A DNA stretch of 36,569 nucleotides from Nitrospira sp. (GCA_024998645.1 JACOEJ010000025.1:1-36569), one strand, 5' to 3'; shown: positions 1-7,918, counted from the stretch's first letter. The notes: generated by a model not told the origin, from the letters alone. Translations and numbers: made by a program.

Positions 1-104
1 GTGGCCGGGTGGCCGAGATCGGCACGCACGAAGAGTTGTTGCGGCACAACGGCCTGTACCAGCGGTTGCATGCTATGCAGTTCCAGGATGTGACAAATGT
101 TTAA
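1..104 (+). CDS. ABC exporter, C-terminal end (MsbA-like), partial
   Basis: The third reading frame is open from the window edge to a TAA at 102-104. It encodes about 33 residues beginning GRVAEIGTHEELL and ending in a short polar tail. The G-x-V-x-E-x-G-T-H-x-E-L-L pattern is the standard piece after the H-loop at the end of an ABC ATPase domain, where the exporter family continues into Y-x-x-L. The genes that follow (acyltransferase, waaA, lpxK) make a lipid A flippase of the MsbA type the likely identity. That assignment rests on context, because the Walker motifs and membrane domain lie outside the window. Confidence 0.75.
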   Translation, partial: GRVAEIGTHEELLRHNGLYQRLHAMQFQDVTNV

Positions 105-226
105 CAGGATGCTGAAATATCCTCCAGCAGCGTTCTCGCATTGTTCAGACCCTCAACGTACCCCGAGGGTACGATTCGGCCCTTCACTCGCTGCGGCCTT
201 GCTGAACGGCTATTTTGAGCACCCTG
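105..226. repeat. Imperfect palindromic intergenic repeat, about 122 bp
   Basis: Starts directly after the exporter stop codon. The left end CAGGATGCTGAAA (105-117) matches the reverse complement of the right end (213-226, TTTTGAGCACCCTG) with few mismatches, and similarity continues inward (CCAGCA...GTTCTCGC against TTCAGCA...GCAGCGAG). The centre carries a perfect 7-bp stem, CGTACCC 157-163 and GGGTACG 167-173, around a 3-nt loop. This architecture is that of a mobile-repeat-type (REP/MITE-like) palindrome. I recall similar elements scattered between Nitrospira genes, but copy number cannot be tested here. As a folded transcript it could also end or stabilise the exporter mRNA. Confidence 0.7.
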
Positions 227-248
227 TCGATCGTATAGGTGATTGGCG

Positions 249-964
249 ATGAATGAGAAAGATCTCATAAGACTTCCGATGAAGAAGCGGATCCAAAACT
301 GGGTCAAGTTCTCTCTGCTGCCTCCGCTCGGAGCGCTGGTGATCCGTGGGATCAAGGGAAGTATGCGGCTGGAGCAGCGTGGGTATGAGCCGGTAGATGC
401 GTTGTATCGAGAGAAACAATCCATCATTCTGGCTTTCTGGCATGCCCAACAGTTGATGATTCCGTTCGGGTACCGCGGGCCCGGGTCGCATGTGTTGATC
501 AGTCAGCATGGCGACGGAGAAATTATCGCCCGCATCATTGCCCGGTTCGGCCATGAGGCCGTGCGCGGGTCGAGCACGAGAGGGGGGGCCGGGGCGCTTC
601 GCTCGCTCATTAAGCTGGGGCGGTCGGGCAAAGATGTCGTCGTGACGCCGGATGGCCCCAAAGGCCCGCGGCAGGTGGCGAAGCTAGGCGTCATTCAACT
701 GGCGAAGGCTACGGGATTGCCGATTGTCCCTCTCGGCTTTGCCTGCTCAAAAAAAAACTCTTCTCGAGTTGGGACCGCTTCATGGTGCCGTACCCGTTTT
801 CCCGCGGGGTCTTCATCTGGGGCGCCCCGATCCGGGTTTCGCGCGAGGCGGATGACGCTGCGCTCGAAGCCGCTCGTCTTGAACTCGAGAACGTCCTGAA
901 CCGACTCACCAAAGAAGCAGAGGAGGCGGTTCTTCGTCAACCGTCAACCGTCAATCGCGGGTGA
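249..964 (+). CDS. DUF374-type lysophospholipid acyltransferase, frame broken at an A9 run
   Basis: Reads as two frames joined at nine A's (749-757). The first frame (ATG 249, AGGTGA ribosome site at 237-242) gives FWHAQQ (64-69), SQHGDGE (85-91), RGSSTRGGAGAL (106-117) and VTPDGPKGPR (132-141), all typical of the DUF374 acyltransferase-like family found among lipid A genes. After the A's this frame runs into unrelated sequence. The family-like tail (SSWDRFMVPYPFSRG, then FIWGAPI) is in the -1 frame and ends at TGA 962-964. Ten A's, or a one-base slip, would give one 238-residue protein of normal length. It could be expressed by slippage on the A run, a recent mutation, or a homopolymer sequencing error. 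The family is thought to act at the inner membrane on lipid A or phospholipid acylation; its substrate here is unknown. Confidence 0.8.
749..757 (+). other. A9 homopolymer, candidate slippage site
   Basis: Nine consecutive A's lie exactly where the acyltransferase frame changes. Read in frame the codons are TCA AAA AAA AAC. A one-base backward ribosomal slip, or one extra A added by RNA polymerase, restores the conserved C-terminal half. Runs of nine or more A's are known substrates for transcriptional slippage in bacteria. Confidence 0.5.
935..955 (+). repeat. Heptamer tandem repeat, 3 units of CGTCAAY
   Basis: Three head-to-tail 7-bp units (CGTCAAC twice, then CGTCAAT) lie inside the last codons of the acyltransferase reading frame and encode its QPSTVN tail. 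A second, differently spelled heptamer tract follows at 984-1018, so this junction is built from short-period repeats. Confidence 0.7.
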
Positions 965-983
965 CCTGCGTGGCCTTGGGTAT

Positions 984-1018
984 TCCACGATTCACGAATG
1001 ACGAGTGACGAGTCACGG
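984..1018 (+). repeat. Heptamer tandem repeat, 5 degenerate units
   Basis: Five consecutive 7-bp units: TCCACGA, TTCACGA, ATGACGA, GTGACGA, GTCACGG (consensus near NTSACGA). The tract sits directly upstream of waaA and contains an in-frame GTG at 1005 that a gene caller could choose as a start. The repeat character argues for the ATG at 1026 instead. Confidence 0.7.
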
Positions 1019-1025
1019 ATCATCC

Positions 1026-2366
1026 ATGTGGCGACTGCTCTACAATATTCTTCTCATACTGGTTACGCCGATCATCCTCTGCATTCTGCTCGCCAAGAAA
1101 CGGTGCCGGAGGGGCTTGCTCGACCGGTTCGGGTTGCGCGTCAGGCCGGTCCTGGAGCCATCCGGAGAGCGGCGCCCCTTGATCTGGATTCACGCCGTCT
1201 CGCTTGGTGAAGTGGTGGCGGTCACGCCGTTGGTAAAAGAACTGCATCGCAACCATCCCGATCACCGGCTGATCGTCTCGACAGTGACGGAAACGGGGCG
1301 CGAGGCTGTTGAACAACGACTGGCCGGAATAGCGGAGCACCGCTACGCCCCGCTCGACGTTCCCTGGGCCGTGTCCCGCGCGATCACGCAGTGGCAGCCT
1401 GTCCTGTACGCGTTTGTCGAGACCGAACTCTGGCCGAATCTCTTATGGACCTTGCGGGACCGGCAGGTGCCGACCATTATGGTGAATGGCCGGTTGTCGT
1501 CGCGGTCGTTTGCCCGGCAGCATATCGTCGGCCTCATCTCATTCTATCGGTCGGTGCTGCGGTCGCTCACGCTCTGTCTCATGCAGTCGGAGCGGGATGT
1601 GCAGCGAATCGTGGCTCTGGGAGCCGACGCCGATCGGGTCCATAGAACCGGCAATATTAAGTTCGATCAGCCTCTGCCATCGATGGCGGCTGATACGTCG
1701 TTGCGTACTGAGTTGGGCCTGCAGGAAGGCGAATCACTCCTTCTCGCCGGGAGCACGCATGAGGGCGAGGAGGAGGCGCTGGTTGCGGCCTATCGGCAGA
1801 TTGTCGTCACTCATCCGAATGCCGTTCTGATGCTTGCTCCCCGTCATATCGAGCGAGTGGCCGATGTCGTGATGATGATCCAGGCTGCGGGATTGCCGGT
1901 GCAGTGCAAGAGCCGGCTCGATTCAGTCAGGTCCGGGGCGCGAGTCATCATTCTGGATACGCGAGGAGAATTGGCGCGGGCTTATCATGAGGCGACCGTG
2001 GCATTTGTCGGCGGCACTCTGGTTCCTGTGGGCGGGCATAATTTGCTGGAGCCGGCCGTGTGGGGTAAGCCGGTGTTGTTCGGTCCTTACACGGACCATT
2101 GTGCGGAAATCGCGACGCTCCTTTTAGAGTCCGGCGGTGCCGTTCGAGTGTCCGGTGCGGAGGATCTTGCGCGCACGGTCTGCGCGTGGCTGGAGGATTC
2201 GTCGGCATGTCGCCAGGTCGGGGAGGCCGCTCGCCAGACAGTGGCGGACAATCAGGGGGCATTGCGGCGGAGTATGGAATTGATCGAAGCCTGTTTGCCG
2301 AACGTGCAGTCTCCTTCTTCCCGGTCTGTCGGATCTGCGCCGCAGCCCGTGATTGCGAGGCCGTGA
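1026..2366 (+). CDS. waaA: 3-deoxy-D-manno-octulosonic acid (Kdo) transferase
   Basis: Transfers Kdo from CMP-Kdo to the lipid A precursor at the cytoplasmic face of the inner membrane. The 446-residue product begins with a hydrophobic anchor (about 4-23), then HAVSLGE (56-62), whose glutamate matches the catalytic Glu of the GT30 family. ETELWPN, GSTHEGEE, LAPRHIERV and a GGHNLLEP block (C-terminal nucleotide-sugar domain) follow in the family order and spacing. I start at ATG 1026 because a GTG at 1005 lies in a heptamer repeat and would add seven residues before the membrane anchor. The ribosome site is weak (ACGGA). The stop overlaps the GTG start of lpxK. Whether one or several Kdo residues are added cannot be read from the sequence. 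Confidence 0.95.
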   Translation: MWRLLYNILLILVTPIILCILLAKKRCRRGLLDRFGLRVRPVLEPSGERRPLIWIHAVSLGEVVAVTPLVKELHRNHPDHRLIVSTVTETGREAVEQRLAGIAEHRYAPLDVPWAVSRAITQWQPVLYAFVETELWPNLLWTLRDRQVPTIMVNGRLSSRSFARQHIVGLISFYRSVLRSLTLCLMQSERDVQRIVALGADADRVHRTGNIKFDQPLPSMAADTSLRTELGLQEGESLLLAGSTHEGEEEALVAAYRQIVVTHPNAVLMLAPRHIERVADVVMMIQAAGLPVQCKSRLDSVRSGARVIILDTRGELARAYHEATVAFVGGTLVPVGGHNLLEPAVWGKPVLFGPYTDHCAEIATLLLESGGAVRVSGAEDLARTVCAWLEDSSACRQVGEAARQTVADNQGALRRSMELIEACLPNVQSPSSRSVGSAPQPVIARP

Positions 2367-3460
2367 TCGTGGCACTGTTGCGTCCCGGCGATCCGGTTCG
2401 TTCCTGGTTGAGCGGGGCGGCCTTTCTCTACGGGTTGGTGGTTCAACTGAGGATGCGGGCCTATGATCGCGGATGGAAGAAGCAGTCACGATTGCCCTGT
2501 CGTGTGGTGAGCGTCGGGAACCTGACGGTGGGCGGAACGGGGAAAACCCCGATGGTGATTCTGTTGACGGAGTGGTTGCAGGCGCAGGGGCATCGGGTCG
2601 CGGTCCTCAGTCGTGGCTACAAGCGGACATCGACGGCGGCGCAGGTGTTGGTGTCGGACGGGGAGAGGGTCCTGGTCGGTCCGGCAGAGGCCGGTGATGA
2701 GCCCTATCTCATTGCGAACCGTTGTCCCAAGGCCATTGTCGCAGTCGGGGCGGATCGCGCGGCAGTCGGACGATGGCTGCTCGATCGATGGCCGGTAGAC
2801 TGGATCGTGCTCGACGATGCGTTCCAGCATCGCGCCCTGTACCGTGACCTTGATGTGGTATTGATTGATGCGATGGATGCGACGGGATTGGACGGCTTGT
2901 TGCCGGCCGGGCGTCTTCGTGAGCCGTTGGCGGGGCTCGGGCGTGCGGATGCGGTCGTCATCACCCGTGCCGACTCTGAGCGGGATGTGGCAGCCGTGCG
3001 TGCCCGATTGCAGGCAGTCACGACAGGAAATCCTGTTCAGGCAGAGGTGATCTTCAGGCCGGACGAAGTGGTGTCGGTCACGACCGGCGTGCGGCATGCT
3101 GCAGACTGGTGCGTGGGAAAGAAGGCCTGGCTGGTCAGCGGGATCGGCAACAGCGAGTCCTTCCGCCGGTTGGCCATGGAGAATGGCCTGCAGGTATGTG
3201 GCGAAACGGCGTTCGCAGATCATTACGTCTATCGGAGCGAGGATGTTGATCGTATGCGTGTTCAGGCAACACGATCGAATGTCGAGATTGTGCTCACGAC
3301 CGAAAAAGATGCCGGGAAACTTGCACCGTTGTTGATGTCTGACGATTTCTGGTGGGCTTTTCGGCTGCGGGCCGATGTCAGGCGCGGCCAGGATGCGCTC
3401 CATCGCTTGTTGTGCGATTTCTCCGATACGCCTAAGTCCCAGGGAGGCGTGCGTGCGTAA
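2363..3460 (+). CDS. lpxK: Tetraacyldisaccharide 4'-kinase
   Basis: Phosphorylates the 4' position of the lipid A disaccharide precursor at the inner membrane. The start is taken as GTG 2363, which overlaps the waaA stop as GTGA and gives 365 residues, normal for the family; GTG 2369 is an alternative. The N-terminal hydrophobic stretch (about 13-29) is the expected membrane-association helix. The P-loop reads GNLTVGGTGKTP (52-63), with GGTGKT at 57-62 as in LpxK. The LDDAFQH motif, an LpxK hallmark usually written LDDGFQH, follows near 150. It sits between waaA and the heptosyltransferases with no gap, so it is translated as part of the core operon. Confidence 0.95.
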   Translation: MIVALLRPGDPVRSWLSGAAFLYGLVVQLRMRAYDRGWKKQSRLPCRVVSVGNLTVGGTGKTPMVILLTEWLQAQGHRVAVLSRGYKRTSTAAQVLVSDGERVLVGPAEAGDEPYLIANRCPKAIVAVGADRAAVGRWLLDRWPVDWIVLDDAFQHRALYRDLDVVLIDAMDATGLDGLLPAGRLREPLAGLGRADAVVITRADSERDVAAVRARLQAVTTGNPVQAEVIFRPDEVVSVTTGVRHAADWCVGKKAWLVSGIGNSESFRRLAMENGLQVCGETAFADHYVYRSEDVDRMRVQATRSNVEIVLTTEKDAGKLAPLLMSDDFWWAFRLRADVRRGQDALHRLLCDFSDTPKSQGGVRA

Positions 3461-5147
3461 CGAATCGCCTTCGCGAATTCTGGTCCGGGCGCCGAACTGG
3501 ATCGGCGATGCCGTGATGTGCGAGCCGGCTCTGCGCGGGTTGCGAGCGCTCTTTCCCAAAGCCGAGATCACGTTGCTCGCGAAGCCGGCCATTGCCGAGC
3601 TGTTCATCGCCTATCCGGGCATCGATCGCCGGTTGGTCTACGATGATCGGGGGATTCATGCGGGGTTGTCAGGAAAATGGACGCTGGCGGGCCTGCTGCG
3701 CCGGCATCGGTTCGATCTGGCGGTGTTGTTCCAAAATGCGTTTGAGGCGGCGTTGATCACCTGGCTTGCGGGTATCCGGCGCCGTTATGGATATGTCACC
3801 GACGGGCGCGCGTTCCTGCTGACCGATCCCGTCGCGCGTCCCGATCGCGCCACGCTCGTGCATCAAGTACACTATTATTGGGACCTGTTGAAGCCGCTCG
3901 GCGTGACCGGTTCGCCGTCAGTCCCCGCGCTGGCCGTCTCTGATGACGAAACGCGCGCGATGGATGAACGGTTGGGGGATCTTGGCGTAGGGCCGGACGA
4001 TCTGATTGTCGGCGTGAATCCAGGATCGACTTACGGAAGTGCCAAGCGATGGCTGCCGGAACGGTATGCGGAGGCTGCTCTGCGGGTGTGTCGCCAGATC
4101 GAACAACAACAGCGGCGGCCGGTCTCCGTGGTGGTCCTCGGGGCCAAGGGCGAAGAGGAGTTGGGGCATTCGGTGGCAGATCGCCTCCCCGTACGGTCAG
4201 CGGTTCTGTCGGGACGGACGAATATCCGGGAGCTGATGGCTGCCACAAAGCGCTGCACAATATTACTCACCAACGATACCGGGCCAATGCACATGGCTGC
4301 GGCGTTCGGTATCCCGGTGGTGGCAGTATTCGGTCCCACCGATTGGAAAACCACGGCGCCATATGGGCAGGAGGCGTCGATTGTCCGTCAGCCGGTCGAC
4401 TGTGCGCCCTGTCTGTTGCGGGAGTGTCCCATCGATCATCGTTGTATGACCGGCGTCACGGTGGATATGGTTACGCAGGCTGCGGTCGGCCAGCTGGCGC
4501 ATAACGTTCAGCCATCGGCTGTGGCGTATCACCCGGCATCCGTCACGGGTCACTCTTCCTTGCAGGGGGTCACCGTTTTTCTCGATCGTGACGGGACGTT
4601 GAATCCGGATCCCGGGTACATCAGTTCGCCAGACCGGTTCGAATTGTTTCCCGGCGTCGCGACCGCGCTTGCGAGACTGACGCGTGCGGGAGCCCGACTA
4701 GTCGTGGTGACGAATCAATCGGGAGTCGGACGCGGATTGTTTTCTTCTACGGATCTTGAAGCGATTCATACGAAGCTCCGGCGATTGCTGCATGACGCGG
4801 GGGCATCGTTGGATGCGATCTATGTGTGTCCGCACCATCCCGATGAGGGCTGTCGATGCCGGAAGCCTGAGACGGGGATGGTTGACCAGGCGGTGCGCGA
4901 ACTGGGAATCGATCTGTCCCGATCCTATCTCATCGGGGACCATGCCAAGGACATGGAGTTGGCTAAACGGGTAGGTGCGAAGCGCGTGCGGGTCACAACC
5001 AGTGAGCATGGGGCAGAAGCCCTGTCCGAGTCCGGCGACGATGTGGCAGTCATCGCGCCTTCGCTTGATGAGGCTGTAACGTGGATTCTGGCAGATGCGG
5101 GGGCGCAGGAGCAGAGAATAGCGGCCGGCGAGGAAGCGCATCAATGA
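3453..5147 (+). CDS. Fusion: heptosyltransferase II (GT9) plus heptose bisphosphate phosphatase
   Basis: A 564-residue fusion. Residues 1-350 are a family-9 glycosyltransferase of the WaaF type: RAPNWIGDAVM near the N-terminus, NDTGPMHMAAAFG from 274 and FGPTDW after it. Residues about 372-550 are a HAD phosphatase of the GmhB type: LDRDGTLN (catalytic Asp 378 and Asp 380), VVTNQSGVGRG, a zinc-site cluster CPHHPDEGCRCRKP and GDHAKDMELA. WaaF would add the second core heptose; GmhB removes the 7-phosphate from D-glycero-D-manno-heptose 1,7-bisphosphate on the way to ADP-heptose. The start is GTG 3453 with AGGGAGG at 3441-3447, overlapping lpxK by 8 nt. I see no stop or restart between the halves, so a single polypeptide is expected. 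Confidence 0.9.
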   Translation: MRNESPSRILVRAPNWIGDAVMCEPALRGLRALFPKAEITLLAKPAIAELFIAYPGIDRRLVYDDRGIHAGLSGKWTLAGLLRRHRFDLAVLFQNAFEAALITWLAGIRRRYGYVTDGRAFLLTDPVARPDRATLVHQVHYYWDLLKPLGVTGSPSVPALAVSDDETRAMDERLGDLGVGPDDLIVGVNPGSTYGSAKRWLPERYAEAALRVCRQIEQQQRRPVSVVVLGAKGEEELGHSVADRLPVRSAVLSGRTNIRELMAATKRCTILLTNDTGPMHMAAAFGIPVVAVFGPTDWKTTAPYGQEASIVRQPVDCAPCLLRECPIDHRCMTGVTVDMVTQAAVGQLAHNVQPSAVAYHPASVTGHSSLQGVTVFLDRDGTLNPDPGYISSPDRFELFPGVATALARLTRAGARLVVVTNQSGVGRGLFSSTDLEAIHTKLRRLLHDAGASLDAIYVCPHHPDEGCRCRKPETGMVDQAVRELGIDLSRSYLIGDHAKDMELAKRVGAKRVRVTTSEHGAEALSESGDDVAVIAPSLDEAVTWILADAGAQEQRIAAGEEAHQ

Positions 5148-6187
5148 TGGCGATGGTTGAGCCCAGAAGAATTCTGCTGATCAAGCCGAGCTCGCTGGGA
5201 GATATTGTGCATGCCATGCCGGTGGTCGCCGCGTTCAAGCAACGCTGGCCTTCAGCGCATCTGACCTGGCTGGTGAAGCGCCAATGGGCTGAGATCGTAC
5301 AAAGAATCGAAGGCGTCGATGCCGTGTGGCCGGTCGATTCCACCCTGGCATCGTGGGTTGGTCAAGCAATGGCATTGAGGGCGCAGCGGTTTGATCTGGT
5401 CGTCGATCTTCAAGGACTCTTGCGCAGTGCGCTGGTGGCTCGGATGACCGGATGCGCTCAACGAGTGGGGTTTGCCAACGGGCGTGAAGGGAGCCCCTGG
5501 CTGTATTCGCAGCGGGTGGCTGTGCCGACGCCCGAGATGCACGCGGTGGATCGGTATCTGCTGATTGCGGCGGCGGTCGGTGCGCCTGTGGAGGAAGAGC
5601 CGCAATTTCGGTTTCGATTGCTGTCTCAAGATATGACGGCGCTTCGTGATCTATTTCGTCGGAAGGGCCTCGACCTGGATGCGCCGTGGGTGGCCATGAA
5701 TGTTTCCGCGCGCTGGCAGACGAAACGCTGGCCGGCTGCATCATTTGCCGCCGTGGCGACTCAGTTGGCGGCTCGCGGCATCGGGCCTCTCGTGGTGCTC
5801 GGCGGGCCGGACGAGCGGGAAGCAAGCGGACATGTGCGGAGTCTGACGGCTTGTCCGGTTGTCGATCTGACCGGCGAGACGCCGATTGGATTGTTGCCGG
5901 CCCTGTTGTCGAAAGCCTGTGTGTTGATCACGAACGATTCAGGGCCGATGCATGTGGCTGCGGCAGTGGGGAGGCCGGTGGTGTCGATCTTCGGGCCAAC
6001 CAGCGCGGTGCGTACGGGGCCTTACGGAGTAGGGCATACCGTCTTGACTCATGACCTGCCTTGTCGTCCCTGCTTTAGTCGCGTCTGCCGCAATGCAGTG
6101 CCGATGGAATGTCTCGAATCGATTACTCCTGAACAGGTCGTGGCGGCCGTTGTGTCCCAACAGTCCTGCCGGGTGGTGTCACGATGA
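5144..6187 (+). CDS. waaC: Family 9 glycosyltransferase, heptosyltransferase I-like
   Basis: The 347-residue product starts at ATG 5144, overlapping the fusion gene as ATGA. It opens with LLIKPSSLGDIVHAMPV, the WaaC signature, where the Asp is the expected catalytic base. VVDLQGLLRSA follows in the N-terminal domain, and NDSGPMHVAAAVG with VSIFGPTSAVRTGPYG in the ADP-heptose domain. WaaC attaches the first L-glycero-D-manno-heptose to Kdo at the cytoplasmic face of the inner membrane. A TSAVRTGPYG-type ending and the IKPSSLGD start favour heptosyltransferase I over II, but family 9 members interchange acceptor specificity, so the exact linkage is inferred. Confidence 0.85.
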   Translation: MMAMVEPRRILLIKPSSLGDIVHAMPVVAAFKQRWPSAHLTWLVKRQWAEIVQRIEGVDAVWPVDSTLASWVGQAMALRAQRFDLVVDLQGLLRSALVARMTGCAQRVGFANGREGSPWLYSQRVAVPTPEMHAVDRYLLIAAAVGAPVEEEPQFRFRLLSQDMTALRDLFRRKGLDLDAPWVAMNVSARWQTKRWPAASFAAVATQLAARGIGPLVVLGGPDEREASGHVRSLTACPVVDLTGETPIGLLPALLSKACVLITNDSGPMHVAAAVGRPVVSIFGPTSAVRTGPYGVGHTVLTHDLPCRPCFSRVCRNAVPMECLESITPEQVVAAVVSQQSCRVVSR

Positions 6188-7203
6188 ATGTGCTGATCGT
6201 GCGTCCGGACGGGATCGGCGATCTGGTGCTTTCGCTTCCTGTCGCGGCGCAATTGCGACAATTGGTGCCCGGTGTTCGCATCGGCGTGCTGGCGAATCCC
6301 GTGGCGGCGCCGATCTTAGAGCGCCACCCCGACATCGATTATGTGCGAACCGTATCTTTGCAAGCGTCGATTCCTGACATGATGCAGGTCTTCTCCGGTG
6401 GGATTGATGCGGTCATCTTTCTCAAACCGTTTCGCCGCTTGATGTGGGCGGCCTGGCGGGCCGGCATTCCGCTCCGCGTGGCAACGGGCTTTCGGTGGCA
6501 GAGTGTGCTGGCGAATCGCTGGATTTATGAGCATAGAAGCAGTTTTCAGAAACATGAATCTGAATGCAACGTAGAGATGCTCAAGGGGCTTCGGCTGACG
6601 CCCTTGCCCGTGGTCGCTCCGGCGCTCCGACTCACCGATGCCGAGCGAGCCGATGGGGAGCGGCGATGGGGCGGCACTGCAATGTCGCGAGTCGTAATTC
6701 ACCCTGGTGGTGTGTCGGCCCGGCATTGGCGGCCGGCGCATTATCGGGATCTTGCCCAGACGTTGGCCCAACAAGGGTATGCGGTGGTGTTGACGGGTAG
6801 CCAGGCCGAGTGCGATCAATTCAGGAGCGAGGCATTGGATGGTGTCGTGCTCCGTTCCGGGGTCAACAACCTCATGGGACAGCTTGCCATTCGGGAATTG
6901 ATGGCGGTGATCGCGGCTGCGCATGTGGTGGTGTCCGGTGCGACCGGTCCAGCCCATCTCGCTGCCGCGCTGGCGGTTCCCACGATCAGTCTGTTTGATC
7001 CGCGCCGGAACAATCTGCCGACCCGCTGGAAACCTTTGGGGCGTGGTGTGCTGCTTCGGCCAGATGTGCCAACCTGTGAGAAATGTATCGGCGAGGCGTG
7101 CCCTTATTGGGATTGTCTCGATCGATTTACCGTTGAGAACGTCGCCGCTCGACTCGGTGCTGTTGTTCAGTCCGCCCAGCCGTTAACAATTCAGCATATC
7201 TAG
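6184..7203 (+). CDS. Family 9 glycosyltransferase, third heptosyltransferase-like protein
   Basis: 339 residues, starting at ATG 6184 with an ATGA overlap. The N-terminus MNVLIVRPDGIGDLVLSLP has the same D-G-I-G-D loop as family 9 enzymes, and the C-terminal domain has GATGPAHLAAALAVPTISLFDP in place of the usual N-D-S/T-G-P-M-H; the first Asn-Asp pair is replaced by Gly-Ala. A cysteine-rich stretch (CEKCIGEACPYWDC) lies near the C-terminus, comparable to the CAPCLLRECP segment of the fusion protein upstream. It probably adds a further core sugar after the two heptoses, but donor and acceptor are not readable. It ends the core operon; an 82-bp or longer non-coding gap follows. Confidence 0.85.
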   Translation: MNVLIVRPDGIGDLVLSLPVAAQLRQLVPGVRIGVLANPVAAPILERHPDIDYVRTVSLQASIPDMMQVFSGGIDAVIFLKPFRRLMWAAWRAGIPLRVATGFRWQSVLANRWIYEHRSSFQKHESECNVEMLKGLRLTPLPVVAPALRLTDAERADGERRWGGTAMSRVVIHPGGVSARHWRPAHYRDLAQTLAQQGYAVVLTGSQAECDQFRSEALDGVVLRSGVNNLMGQLAIRELMAVIAAAHVVVSGATGPAHLAAALAVPTISLFDPRRNNLPTRWKPLGRGVLLRPDVPTCEKCIGEACPYWDCLDRFTVENVAARLGAVVQSAQPLTIQHI

Positions 7204-7268
7204 TCGCTACCGACTTGGCCAATCGCTCTCTAGATCGTTGATATCCCTACCTATTGTGGAATTCTTTC

Positions 7269-7297
7269 TTGACTCCCTCTCCTAATTGTGTTCATAT
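7269..7297 (+). promoter_or_regulatory. Possible promoter ahead of the regulator pair
   Basis: TTGACT (7269-7274) is a close -35 match, with a 17-nt spacer to TCATAT (7292-7297), a poor -10 match. It lies in the only gap between the core operon and the winged-helix gene, where a new promoter is expected. No clear terminator precedes it, so read-through from the core operon is also possible. Confidence 0.4.
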
Positions 7298-7330
7298 CCT
7301 GAACGTTTTTTAGTGGAGCCGCTTAATGAG

Positions 7331-7918
7331 ATGAATCTTCAGGGACAACGAGACCTTATTTTGCTCACGGAGTTGGAGCGGGACGGTGCCGTCACGCAAC
7401 GGTCTCTCGCCATTAAATTGGGTGTGGCACTTGGTCTTACAAATCTGTATGTGAAGCGACTTGCGAGAAAGGGATACGTCAAGGTCACGACCATCCCCTC
7501 TCACCGGATTCGCTATCTGTTGACGCCTCAAGGATTTGCCGAGAAGTCCCGTCTCACCTACCTCTACATGCAGTACTCCCTGTCCCACTATCGGGATATG
7601 CGCGCACGGCTGCGCGATGTCCTGTCTCGGATTACCGTAGTGGGAGGTCGGCGGATCGTGATCTTTGGAACGAGCGAATTTGCCGAAATGGCCTATCTCT
7701 CTTTGCGAGAGATGGACATGGAATTAGTGGGGTTTGTGAGTGACGGCACGGCTGGGACGTTTCTCTCGTATCCCGTTTCGCATCCGAGTGTGTTGAAAGA
7801 ATGGGAGTTTGATGCAGTGGTGCTCGCCGATCTCGATCGGTCGCACGAACACGGTGAAATGTTGTTGCAGTACCAGGTCCCGAACGGCAAGGTGCTGGCG
7901 CTCGGACCAACGGCCTGA
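7331..7918 (+). CDS. Winged-helix regulator with a C-terminal Rossmann-like domain
   Basis: About 195 residues from ATG 7331; upstream in-frame GTG 7313 or TTG 7286 would add 6 or 15. Residues 1-80 form a winged helix (LILLTELERDG, TQRSLAIKLGVALGLTNLYVKRLARKGYVK, then a basic wing and LTPQGFAE), close to MarR-type regulators that head exopolysaccharide loci. Residues about 104-195 are different: RRIVIFGTSEFAEMAYLSL begins a beta-alpha-beta fold like the nucleotide-binding N-terminal domain of PglD/NeuD acetyltransferases, and VLADLDRSHEH continues it. Most EPS-associated MarR proteins I know of lack this half. It could sense a nucleotide sugar or cofactor. With the NusG-like gene downstream it probably controls the glycan genes that follow. 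DNA targets are not identifiable. Confidence 0.75.
   Translation: MNLQGQRDLILLTELERDGAVTQRSLAIKLGVALGLTNLYVKRLARKGYVKVTTIPSHRIRYLLTPQGFAEKSRLTYLYMQYSLSHYRDMRARLRDVLSRITVVGGRRIVIFGTSEFAEMAYLSLREMDMELVGFVSDGTAGTFLSYPVSHPSVLKEWEFDAVVLADLDRSHEHGEMLLQYQVPNGKVLALGPTA

Noticed and set aside
2099..2362. N-terminal extension of lpxK by 88 residues
   Set aside because: It lies inside waaA in another frame; GTG 2363 gives the standard length and an overlap start.
2486..3607. Long minus-strand reading frame (373 aa) opposite lpxK
   Set aside because: It is the complement of a well-supported lpxK and waaF start; the GC-rich codon pattern alone keeps it open and no motif is seen.
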